This document shows positions 28,101 to 40,100 of a stretch of DNA of 64,000 nucleotides, piece after piece (within the stretch, counting starts at the first letter, position 1; every line of letters starts with the position of its first letter). The stretch is taken from the NCBI GenBank assembly GCA_034401795.1, contig CM067373.1, positions 92,265,624-92,329,623 on the forward strand, read 5' to 3'. Source of the DNA: Chaetoderma sp. LZ-2023a (lineage: Eukaryota > Mollusca > Caudofoveata > Chaetodermatida > Chaetodermatidae). A program made the translations under genes and the position numbers. Under the pieces are notes generated by a model. It saw only the letters and a list, made by a program, of their open reading frames with translations. It was not told where the DNA came from and did no database searches.

Positions 28101-31100
28101 AAAAATCTGAATAGAGGTTCTAGAGCATACCTCCGTATGATCGTTCTAGCTAGATTTGATTGAAATCTGCAAAGAAACTAAGGAGAAGATCCATTTTGAC
28201 ACTTTCAGGTAAATTTGCAACAAAATCTAAGTTTTTTACCCAAAAAATTGAAATATCAAAAATTTGAATAGAATTTCTAGAGCCTAGACACTTCTAGCCA
28301 AATTTGGTTGAAATTTGTGGACGGACGACGGACGGTCGCCACGGCAAAACCTCACTTGACCTTTCAGGCCAGGTGAGCTAACAATGGTCACAGTAAAAAA
28401 ATTGGATGAGGAAATGCAAGAATATTGATATCATTGCCATTATAGACCACTGGGAATGGTACGATTGATCAATGGGTCAGACATCCCTGACATTATTCAC
28501 CAGCAGATGACATTTACCAATGAGGAAATGCAAGAATATTCGTGTCTGATTGACTTTATTGAATAATGGGAAAGGTAGGACTGTAGGATTGATCAATGGG
28601 GCAGCCATACCTTACATTATTGACACAGCAGATGACATTTACCAACGGGTCAATGGTCACAGTAAAAAATGTTGATGAAGAAATGCAGGAATACTGGTGT
28701 CATTGACATTATTTAGCAATGGGAAAAGTACCATTGATCAAGGGGGCAGCCATCACAGACACTAGTGATCAATAGTTCAATTGTCACAACACTGACATTT
28801 CCCAAAGGGGCAATGGTAAGGTCACAGTAACAAATATGGATGGGGAAATGCAAGAATATTTGCATGATTGACCAACAGGAAGAGTGCCATTAATTAATGG
28901 GGCAGCCATCCCTGACTCTATTGTCCTTTGATTGAAGTGTACTAAAGGAACATTTCTGATAAATCTTGTTTTAGTCCATTACCAATTTACGAAACGCGAC
29001 ACAGATTATTTTCCCCATAGGGTTTAATACTTAAAATGCTTTGAAGAGCCAGTTATGCCCCTTATTTCAAGTCGTGGCTATTGCCTGAAGGAACATATCT
29101 GCTAAATTTGTTTATAATCCATCAACAATTGACAAAACAAATGTATTTTAACCAAAGAGTTCAATAGTTTCAAGTCTTAATGAACCAGACTTATAGCCCT
29201 TGTTTAAAGGTGAAGCCTCTTTATATTCATAGTTCAAATAGATATTTGACTGAAGAAACAAATCTGCTAAATTTGATTTTAATCCATTAACAATTGATGA
29301 AACAATTGGATGTTCACCATAGGGTTCAATAGTTTAAGACTTAATGAACCAGAATTATGGCCCTTGTTTAAAGATGCATACTCTTTACATCCATAGTTCA
29401 AACAGATATTTGACTGAAGGAACATATCTGCTAAATTTGATTTTAATCTATCAACAATTGGCGAAAACATGTATTTTCCCCAAAAATATGGCTCAATACT
29501 TAAAAAGACCTCAATGAATGTGAGTTATGGCCCTTGTTTCTGGGCGTGGTCACTTCATGTCCATAGCTCCAATAGATGTTGCCTAAAGGAACATATCCAC
29601 AAAATTTAGTTGGAATCCATCAATAAATGACGAAACGTGCAACAAACGTATTTTCCCCATATGCTTCAATACTTTGAAAATATAGCAAGGGACATAACTC
29701 TGCTGTTTGCGGGCGTAGCCACTTCATATTCGTAGCCCAAATAGATATTGCCTAAAGGAATATATTTGCCAAATTGGGTTTTAATCCATCAATAAATCAC
29801 GAGACGTGTCACAAATGTATTTTCCCCATAGGCTACAATGCCTAATAACGCATTAATAAACCAGAGTTATGGCCCGTGTTTAAGGGTTTGGCCACTTCAT
29901 CCTTATAGTGGGGCGGATATGTAACAAATTTGAGGTAAGATGTTCCATTCTGGCAGAAAGCATGAAATTTGGCATGTAGGTGGTTTAAGGTATGCTGAAC
30001 ATATTTAAATGCGGTGCCACATGATTCCACCAAGGGAACCCATTCAAAATGGCGGATTCAAAATGGCCGCCTTCCCTGCAGAAAATCTGCGTTACTCAAG
30101 TTCTAGATGGAGTAGAGGGCTGGAATTGATGTCAAATTAAGGGTTTCTTGGGTCACTGGTTATGATTTTACCCATTACATTACTCTAAATAGATAAACAT
30201 GCTGAAAAAATATATTATTATTATTATTATTGTTGTTGTTGTTGTTGTTGTTGTTGTGGTCATTCTTGTAACATTTGTAAATTAGTAGTATTATTGCTAA
30301 ACGTTTGTACACACATGCTCCGGGCGGAACATTTTAGAAACAAGTTTTCGCTACTCAAAACAATTGGTCTACACATTTTCTCCAGTAAAAGTAATTGTAT
30401 GCCAGCCCCTCGCTTCACCAAGCATTATTTCGTTGCGGATTTCCATATAATTATTGCAGTTTCCTAAACTCACACTGACTATTTAAATATATCAGGAGAA
30501 TACATAGCTATTCTGAAGGGTGATGGTGGAATTATCGGAATCACAGAAAATGAAGCTGCTTTGAAATGATGGATGGTGTCAGGCCCAGAAATAGGAAGGA
30601 TGATCAGCGAGTACGAAGTGAAACATACACACAGAAATATCAATGATAACTGTCACCATGAGCAGATTCCGAGTAAGCAGAAATTGTTTGCTTTAAACAC
30701 AATTTGTTTTATTGATCCAATCGAGGAAATGGGAAACCCATTTTTAGATGACAGTTTTGACTTAGTGACTCTAGATACCAAAGTCATTATGTCCGAGTCT
30801 GTAGTGAATGTGATCCGAAAAGCAGAAGAACTAGGCATCAGACAGTACCATGCATTCGTCGCAGATCGACTATCTGTATCATCAAAATCGGTATACGACC
30901 CAATCCAAAAGAACAATTTGGCTTTGTTCAAATCAAAACAGAGGAAGAGTACCAGAACCAACAAGAAGCTTGCTGCAATGAAGAGAGATGCACAGTTATT
31001 CTCTAGACTGTACATTTCCTGCCAATCCAGAGACGGAGACCTTGATTCATTCTTTGAGCATGAGAATCATCCATGGCCCCCATCACTTGCTGAGAGCAAC

Positions 31101-34100
31101 GCAATGCGCCAAGGCAGCAAATCAGATCTGATGGGATGTTTGGAAGCATTAGTAGCTCGTGCAGCTGATTGTCCAGAGGTTGAAGTGAAGATCATTGACG
31201 GAGCAGCTATGATGCATAATCTAGAGCCCAAGAAATCAAACGTGGTTGTGAACACATTTGGAGATTTTGCAGAGCACGTCTTCCTCCCACACATTGCTAG
31301 ACAACTTCAGACGGTTAAAAGATTGGATGTTGTATGGGGCGTGTATAAGGCGGGAAGATTGAAGACACACGCTAGAGAATTACGGGGACATGGTGAAGCT
31401 CTTCGTGTTGCATCAAGTACAAGACTCCCTCAAAATTGGAAAACTTTCCTACGAGTTCATGCAAACAAAACAGGCCTCTTCACCTTTCTTGCACATACAT
31501 TGGAGTCATTCGAGCTACCAGAAGGAAAGATACTCATCACAACATGTGAGGAAAACATGCTGATGAGGCCAGAGCATGATGTCTCACAACTCGCGCCATG
31601 CATGCAAGATGAAGCAGATGGTAGAATGTTGCTCCACGCCTTCCATGCATATCACCAAGGTTATCGAACAATAATGATTCATGCTACAGATACAGACGTC
31701 GTAGTCCTAGCCATACAGACAGCAAACCTTTTTCATGGGTGTTATCTCTGCGTCGCATTTGGCCATGGGAAGACCATCCGCTATGTATCAGCTCATGGCA
31801 TTGCAACAGTTTTGGGTGCAGAAGCGTCACAAGGACTGCTATTTATGCATGCTTTCTCTGGGTGTGACAGCATTTTGTGGGATTGGCAAGAAGACAGCAT
31901 GGGAAGTTTGGAGGACTTCAGATCTATTCAAGTCGCTATTTAGGAGACTGTCTGATGGCCCGGCGTCTCTGTGTGAAAATGACATGGAAACGCTGGAGAG
32001 GTTTGTCGTACTACTGTACAATCGCACATCACCATTGTCAAAGGTTAATGAGGCACGAAAACGGCTTTTCGCTTTTGGCAACAGGCAGCTAGAAAACATT
32101 CCTCCGACCAGTGCAGCTCTGCTGCAACACACCAAATGTGCTGCGTTTCAGGCAGGTCATCTTTGGGGCCAATCACTCTACGCAAATGCAAAAACGCCAT
32201 CGCCAGCTGACTGGGGTTGGATCAGAGATGGAGACACTTGATCACCGCAATGGAGTTTGCTTGCAGACGCATCTAAGGCATGCCAAAAACTCGTGAAATG
32301 TGCTTGCAAAAGTAATTGCACTGCCAGATGCAAATGCTATAAATCCACTTTACCTTGTACACAGTTGTGCTCATGCGGCGCACAGTGCGTGTGACGTCTG
32401 TGAATCATGATTCAACAATCAACAGCATTGCATACTCTAATAGGATAATTGAACATATCTATAATGACCATTACTTGGTTCGATATTAAGAAATCAAGTA
32501 ATTTAAACTATTTCTAGATGCTATATTGCTTTTGTTCTCAAGAGATAGATCTTTTAGATAACACATCTTAAAGAGCCACCGTCTTTTGACATCAAACACA
32601 GGTGGTCGCTATGGAAAGATTGATATTTACATATTTAGAGTATTGTAGTGAGCAAAATTATAACGATTGACCCATGAAACCCTTAATTTGACATTAATCC
32701 CATCTCTCTACTCCGTCTAGAGCTCGAGTAATGCAAATTTTCCGCTGGGAAGGCGGCCATTTTGAATCCGCCATTTTGAATGGGTTCCCTTGGTAGAATC
32801 ACATGGCACCGCATCTAATTATGATCAGGATACCGTAAACCACCTATATGCCAAATTTCATGCTTTCTGCCAGAATGGAACATCTTTTTCACATATCTGC
32901 CCTACTATTATGGCCAAAATAGACATTGCCTAAAGGAACATGTCTGCTAAATTTGGTTTTAATCAATTGATAAATGACGAAACGTGCCACAAAGGTATTT
33001 TCCCCATAGGCTTCAACTTTGAAAATATAGCCAGGGCCATAACGCTGCTATTTTTGGGCAGAGCCACTTCGTCTTCATAGCCCAATAGATATTGCCTAAA
33101 AGAAAACATTTCTCAAATTTGGTTTTAATCTGTTGATAGATGGCGAAATGTGTCACAAACATATTTTCCCCATAAGCTTCAATACTTTGAAAATACAGCA
33201 AGAGCTATAACTCTGCTTTTTGTGGGCGTGGCCTCTTTATCTTGAAAGCCCAAATAGATATTGCCAAAAGGAATGTGCCAAATTTGGTTTTAATCAATCA
33301 AGAAATGGCGAAACATGCCATAATTGTGGACAGACGACAGACAGACGAATTACGATTGGATAAGCTCACCTAGGCAAGCTAAAAATCCAATATGGCCACC
33401 AATCACGCTACATTTAGATTGGTCCACTGCAGACATTTTTTTATATACCAATTTCCCATGAACACATTTTAATGGTCCTTAATCATATCGATACCGATAT
33501 TATAACTGATATCATGCATTGATGGTTTCAAAACTGCTTATAAAATATAAATATTGAAAGACCGAATATGAACATATTTTCGTTTTTTCCTATTATCATT
33601 GTTAAAAATGAAAGATACTAACCAGCAACAATCGTGAAAAGCTCAATGAGTAATGATTGATGCCTGAGACATGTTTTTCTGGGCAATATATACATCGTTT
33701 AAGCCGCTTCTGCTGATCATTCCATTTCTGTTTTCTTATTGGCCAGCACGACAAAATTTATCCAAGCACTATTTGAAGAATAATTTTTCTCCCTATGAAT
33801 AAACATTGTTTATCTAATCACGTCGTGCTGACACTATGATCTTTGCCGCAATGAATGGTTATACACATATGATGTTAAATATCTGACACATGCTTGATAC
33901 TGTTCTTTCTTCTTCTTTTCGTTCGCTGATCATACCGCCAGTCCTGTAAGTGACTATCGACATGATACTGTTGAAATCGGGAATATCTTTTTTGCCTCAT
34001 TGTGTCTAAAATAGATTTCTTCAACTAGCATGTGACTTTAACAGAACTATAATAACAACCGAGTTACGTGATCAATCTACTTAGAAAAGAATTCTGACAT

Positions 34101-37100
34101 GTATTGGTTGACCTTCTCCCGGAACTCACGGAAGTTTGCTCGAAGATGCACATTCTTAGTCTCGAAAGATCTCATACACCAGAGAGAGAGAGAGAGAAAC
34201 TTGGGTTAAGTTTGGATATGTTATCGAGGTACTCTGATCAAAGGTATCACGTCATTGGTTTACCTGTCTATGCATGCATGCATGCACTTTTACTCTCACT
34301 TGAAGCAGGAATAATCAAGTAGATTTGTACCATGTGATACCGTTATCCGATTATACTCTCGGGCGTTTGGATATCCAATCGGGATAAGTGGGGTACCTCG
34401 ATAACATATCAGAACTTAGCCTATGATCGGATCGGATCTAAAGTACAGTAATCGGCCACCATTTCATAGATAGTAATTTCAGAGTTCCAAGACCAAACCA
34501 CATGAGTACTCAGCTACTCGCTATGAATACCGGAAAAAATCTTTCTAATATCATGTGATTTGCATTTTTTCACGACGAGCTGAAATGTCAAATTGTATAT
34601 TAATTTTTATGTAATAAACGATGGTTATTACAGTATACATAATATTTAGGTGGTCCCAGATAATAGGTTCGGTCCCGCAACGATGGGCATGGGGTATATT
34701 AAGCATATGTGTAAGGCGACAAGAATTTGTACCGGTATAGTGTTCTATTTTCGCTTTAACAACAATAGTTTTTTAACCGTTTTAGAGAATGGATTTCAAC
34801 TTTTTCTTAACATATACCTAACAGAAGTCACCCATAAAACCGATATTCGGTTAAAACCGATATGAAGTCATATTGAAACCGATATGGTTGTATGCCAAAC
34901 CGGGCAGCCCTAATGGAGCATAAGTGAGATTTGTGAGTTGTAATGCACTCCAAGCCGATAAACTCCTGATGATCACGACTGACACACGTCAAAGACAAAA
35001 CTCAACAAGAACTCAGCAAACGGCGCCTAATACTGTGCCATGATGACAAACCAATGAATGAGAACTATCAGAATATCTTCCTCAGACCGAGATCAGTCAG
35101 TCATCCTATTAAGTGCTAAAGCGATCCGTTAAATGGTCAAGGAGTTATCGTCCGGAAACCAATTTTCAAGATGGCCATCAGTGGCTGGTGACCATCTTGG
35201 ATTTCGGATCATCGTCGATTTCCCCAAACCTAGTCCAACTACCCTATGAAGTTTCAGTGATCCGTTAAATGGTTCAGGTGTTATCAGTTTCAAGATGCCA
35301 CCGGTGGTGGGCAACATCTTGGATTTCGGATCATTGTCACTTTCAATAGGTTTCTTCCCCAGACCTTCTTCCAACCACCCTCCGAAATATCAAAGCCATC
35401 CTATAAACGGTTAAGGAGTTATCATCAGGAAAACAATTTTCAAGATGGCAGCCTGTATTTGCTGGCCATCTTGGAGTTCGGGTAATAGTCAATTCTGATA
35501 GGTTTCTTTCCCTGCCCTAGTCCAACCACCCTCTGAAATTTCAAAGCGATCCAATAAACGGTAACAGAGTTATCATCCTGAAACCAATTTTCAAGATGGC
35601 CAATGGTGGCTGGTGGCCATCTTGAATTTCAGATCATTGTAAATTTTGATAGGATTCTTCCCCAGACCTAGTCCAACCACGCTATGAAGTTTCAATGCGA
35701 TCCGATAAATGGTTCAGCAGTTATCATTAGGAAACCGGTTTTCAAGTTGGCCGCCGGTGGCTGGTCGCCATCTTGGATTTTGGATCATTGCAGATTTCGA
35801 TAGGTTCTTCCCCAAACCTAGTCGAGTTATCAACCGGAAACCAATTTTCAAGATGGCCAATGGTGGCGTGCAGCCATCTTGAATTTCAAATCATTGTCAA
35901 TTTCGATACGTTTCTTCTTCAGACCTAGTCCAAGCATGCCATGAAGTTTCAAAAGCGATCCGATAAATGGTTAAGGAGTTATCATTCAGAAACCAATTTT
36001 CAAGATGGCCACCGCTGGCTAGCGGCCATCATGGATTTTAGATCATTGTCGATTTCAATAGGTTTCTTCCCCAGACCTAGTCCAACCACACCCTCAAGTT
36101 TCAAAGCGATCCGATAAACGGTAACGGAGTTATCATCCGGAAACCAATTTGAAGATGGCCACCGGTGGCTGGCGGCCATCTTTGATTTCGATTCATTGTT
36201 GTTTTCGACAGGTTTCTTCCCCAGACCTAGTCCAACCACGTTCTGAAATTTCAAAGCGATCTGACAAATGGCAACGGAGTTATCATCTGTAAACCAATTT
36301 TCAAGATGGCCACCGGTGGCTGGTGGCCATTTTGGATTTCGGATCATCTTCGTTTTCGATAGGTTTCTTCCCCAGACCAAGTCTAACCACCCTATGAAGT
36401 TTCAAAGCGATCAGACAAACAGCCACGTGCCCACCTGCCCGAACCGGGCCATTGCATAATAAACCCCAATTTATTTGGCGGAGTATAAAAAGAGATGTGC
36501 AGAGCTGTCTACCCAGTCAAACTACACAGTCACATGTGACAACTGTGATGAGACCTATGTGGATGAGACTGGTGGAGCATTAGGGTTGACGGTCAAAGAA
36601 CAAAAGATCAGAGCATCATTTACAATATACGATCAATGCATAATAATTCTGCATTGCTGCTTTTGTCATATCACCTGACATTGGTTTAAATGCTTGATAC
36701 TAAACATGCATATTAGACATATGTGACAAACACTCATACGTAGTGGAAAGTTGCTTTGCTTCTTTAATTCTACCTTAGTATCTGAAAACGCAAGTAACCA
36801 GGGAACACACTTCACTATTTTCAGAAAACTCCTCCACAAGGACAAAAGTAGGGACAATCTGCCACAATACAGTAATCCAGTGGAACTAGACAATCATTTT
36901 GGAAACTCTTTAAAGAAATTAAAGTTGATTCATGCTAGAAACATCCTACAGCTGCAATTAGTCCTTCTTCGCTTTTGACCACTGTGTCTTGTCCTCAGCA
37001 AAAATCTCTAGTTTCCTCAGGTCCATTCTTTATTTGACTGTACCGCAAGACCACTGTAGAGGCCAGCCTGACCTGAATAGGTGTCTGCAATAATCCACAA

Positions 37101-40100
37101 ATCACTAAGTCACAAAGGATGAGTATTTGTGTTTGTATTGGAAGTCATTCACTGATACTGATACACCTTCATTCCTCTTCCTAGAGGTCACATGATAATA
37201 AACACTAACCTTGCTAAGGATGTTATCAAGAGGCAAGTTCTTCACTGGTGTAGAAGGTAACGATAATGAGTCCTCTTCTTCTTCAGCATCTTCCAATGAT
37301 ACTGGCTCGGTACTGGATGAATCTGTACAAATATAACAAAAATATAGAAAGATTTGATATGCACCGCTTATTTCTAGCCAGCTCCAGCCACTTTTTGCGC
37401 ATGCTGGAATCCATTGATTTTCAAGGCAACGATACATGTAATTTGTTGAATATTTTAAAACTAATTAGGATTTCAACAAAATTTTTATTAAATTCTAAAT
37501 CAACCCAAGGCATACAATTTGTACACATTTGTGAGAGACTTCAAAATTCATGACGAAACTACATAATTATAATTGTGGTGTCATTGTGCCCTGTAGGTGG
37601 GGCTTAGAATACACCTTCCGTATCCTCTGCGTGTCGTAAGAGGCGACTAAAGGAGGTAAGGGTGAGGTAACCCTGACAGAAACCTCGAGTGCTGAAGACG
37701 GAGGTTCCAGGCCGCACGGCGCACTCTAATAAACCATGGATCCACGCACTTAACGCTTATGATCATGTCGATAATCACTTACAGGACTGGCGGTATGATC
37801 AGCGAACGAAAAGAAGAAAGAAGAAGAATTGTGGTGTCAGTTAACAAATGACATCATTGATTATGATGTAAAAAACTTAAGTGGCAGATCGGAACGTGCT
37901 ATTGTCAATCTCCAACAAAATAAGAGCAGTCATGGTCACATGTCCATCCACGTTAGTGAAAAATGGAATGAAGCATCACATTACTTAGAAGCGTCTAGTC
38001 AGGAAGTATTCATAAAATTCAAGACAACTGCTCTTCTTGAGCAGTTCTAAGGGAGATAACTCTGGTAAATATGGACATATTTTTCTGAAACAATCGCATC
38101 CAGTCGTTTCTCAAAGTATTATTTATCAAGTTTGATGCAAACTCACGAAGAAGTTCCAGAGTTATGCTCCTGAAACCAGATTAGCTATATATAGGGGCGA
38201 TAACATTGGGAAAAGTAAGAAGTGTTGTTGAAATGTAATGCCAGGCATAGTCTTCTCACAGTATGTATGATTACTGTATTCTGTGGCTGTAGTAGTAGAA
38301 ATATCCTACAGCTGCAATCAGTCCTTCTTCGCTTTTGCCCACTGTGTCTTGTCCTCAGCCGAAATCCTTAACTTCCTCAGTTACATTCTTGACTTGAGTT
38401 TACCGAGTCCTGCTTTCTTGAGATCACGTCGTAGCACGCGTAGCAGATTTATGCAATGACGTCCTCTCCTGACTTTGTAGTTGCTGGGTCCGAGTAGGGA
38501 GAATTCCAAGGTTTTCTGTGCTGGTGTGTCTTCTGGCATTCTTAGCACATGGCCAAACATGGACCATGTTTGCTGACCGACTTTTCCAGACAGCGGCGAT
38601 GTATTACACATCTTGTATAGTGCATCATTGGAAATTATGCTGTCTGGCCATCGGTGTCCAGTGATGGCGCATAGGTGTTTGCATTGGCAGGCAATGAGTT
38701 TGTCTAGAGCTGCCTTTGGAGCTGCCCCGCTGCTACAGTTATACAGCATCAATGCTACTCAGGTTGCAATGTATAAAAGTAGTCTTTTTATCAAGGGAAT
38801 CTTTGATCTACGAATCCATAGCTTCATGACGCATCGTGCAACAATGTCAGCAGTACTGCAAAGCAGTGAGCCCAGGATTTTACTTTTCCTCTGTGGTTCG
38901 CTGCCACGAAGTGGGTCGTCATTTTCTTTAGTTTCATGCTTTGTAGATAGGTATATGTGGGTGAACTCTGTTTTGGATTCATTCATAAAGAGATTCTCAA
39001 TTTTTCATTTGCTTGCAGCTATTGGGAGTTCGTCAAGGGTTTTCTTTTCCTCGTCTATGAAGTCCACATCATCGGCATATTCCATCTCTAGCGGCATACC
39101 CAGTATTCCATCTCTAGCGGCATACACGTCTTACAGTAGCCATGCTCTGAAAATCAGATTTTCAGATTAATTGTACGTTTTTTAGGGGAGATAACTGGTG
39201 ACTATGGACATATTTCACTGTAACACAATTCCAAATGTGTCCCTGTTACAAGGTAGTGATGCGCCTAATATGATGTCAATCCATGGGTTGCAATGGTATG
39301 GTCTGAAAATGAAACATGCCTGGCACATTGAGAGGCATGAATTCCCTGGCTCCTTGTAGAGCAATGTTTTTAACCCTTTAACACTGAAACTGTCCAAAAA
39401 TGGCTTCTGCAGTGGGCCTAAGAAATGTCCATTTTCACAAGAGATTAGTTTTGAAAAGTTATCACTGCAATGACTGGCTTCATTCCAGTGATAAATTTTC
39501 AAAACTAATCTCTTATTCTGCAAATGGACATTTTCTATGAGAAGACTGAAATTTCCTTGATAATAATACTATTGATACATGTTAAACATGGTCACATGCA
39601 AAACGGCTAAGAGACATGCAAGATATTCATTAATATCCTACACAGTTCCGGCCAATATCTGTGAATCAATACCCTATTGATGGCTATATTGTACATTAGA
39701 TATAGATATACAAATAGCAACATTTAGTAATGAATGTAGTGATTAATGATATTATTTTGAATACTCACCCCCATCTTTGATTGAAGATGTATCTGTAGCT
39801 GATAACGGTTTCAAGCGGCTCCTGCCCTCCTTCAGTTCATTCGCACTAATACCTATCACTTTGTATGAGCTGTGAAGACAATAGTGAAAATCTACTTAAC
39901 ACTTTAACACTCGAATTTGTTCAGGAAAATTTAAATTTTATCATACAAAATGTCCATTTGCAAATCAAGAAGACTATTTTTGAAAATTTACAATTGGAAT
40001 GATTCCAGTGGTAAATTTAAAAAAATAATTTCTTGGTTTGCAAATGGACATTTTTCAAGACCAATGCAGAAGCCGTTTTTGGCTGATATGAGTGTTAAAG

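Larger units (their letters stand above)
17951..28381 (+). mobile_element. Pearl-like element E3, interrupted by a TTAA element
   Basis: Head AACAAGAGGCCCAAGGGGCC...CTCACCTGG; tail CTTGACCTTTCAGGCCAGG then GAGCTAA at 28375-28381, preceded by GACGGACG repeats. Body units of about 175 bp contain GGTTGAAATCTGCCAAGAAAC and AACAAAATCTAAGTTTTTTA. The run is interrupted at a TTAA inside one unit by the 8.95-kb element 18463-27415. Confidence 0.65.
17840..28935 (+). repeat. Tandem array type H, split by a pearl element
   Basis: Units contain ACCAATGGGAAAAGTA, CAGCCATCCCTGACATTAT, GATGACATTTACCAA and GAAATGCAAGAATATT. The left part is 17840-17950 and the right part 28382-28935. The intervening DNA is the pearl-like element E3, and the two halves join within one unit. 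Confidence 0.5.
29906..32907 (+). mobile_element. 3.0-kb TIR element carrying a PIN/XPG-like nuclease gene
   Basis: It is bounded by TTA at 29903-29905 and 32908-32910. Removing 3,005 bp rejoins one tandem unit (CATCCTTA-TGGCCAAAATAGAC). Terminal inverted repeats of about 290 bp start TAGT(G/A)GGGC(G/A)GATATGT. The only coding content is the nuclease-like gene at 30496-32394, on the plus strand. No DDE, tyrosine-recombinase, Rep or RT domain was seen. The TTA duplication is like that of PIF/Harbinger, but the gene is not. The TIRs are by eye about 85% identical and the gene is broken, so the copy is not recent. Confidence 0.7.
28935..33340 (+). repeat. ~165-bp tandem array (type J), split by the 3.0-kb nuclease element
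   Basis: At least nine units. The phase marker AAATTTG(G/A)TTTTAATC appears near 29115, 29275, 29438, 29607, 29778, 32953, 33119 and 33282, i.e. every 160-171 bp once the insertion is removed. Other unit landmarks are TTTTCCCCATA, GGCCACTTCAT and AATAGATATTGCCTAAAGGA. It ends with GACGACAGACAGACG and AAGCTCACCTAGGCAAGCTAA, a degraded pearl tail. Confidence 0.65.

Noticed and set aside
31735-31876. Start of the second frame of the nuclease gene as a separate gene
   Set aside because: The first ~47 codons of that frame are out-of-frame shadow. Only the part after about 31880 matches the family.
28935-33340. Regular repeats that might suggest a CRISPR array
   Set aside because: Units are ~165 bp direct tandem repeats without unique spacers, in eukaryotic DNA.
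33480-34912. A complete hAT element between 33.49 and 34.91 kb
   Set aside because: A right-end-like sequence is present, but no matching left TIR or 8-bp duplication was found.
36000-36380. 126-codon reading frame on the minus strand
   Set aside because: It is a translation of the type-I tandem array, with the same peptide repeating at the array period.
38613-39170. 185-codon plus-strand ORF
   Set aside because: It is antisense to the LINE RT fragment, where YADD and GHVLRM are on the minus strand.
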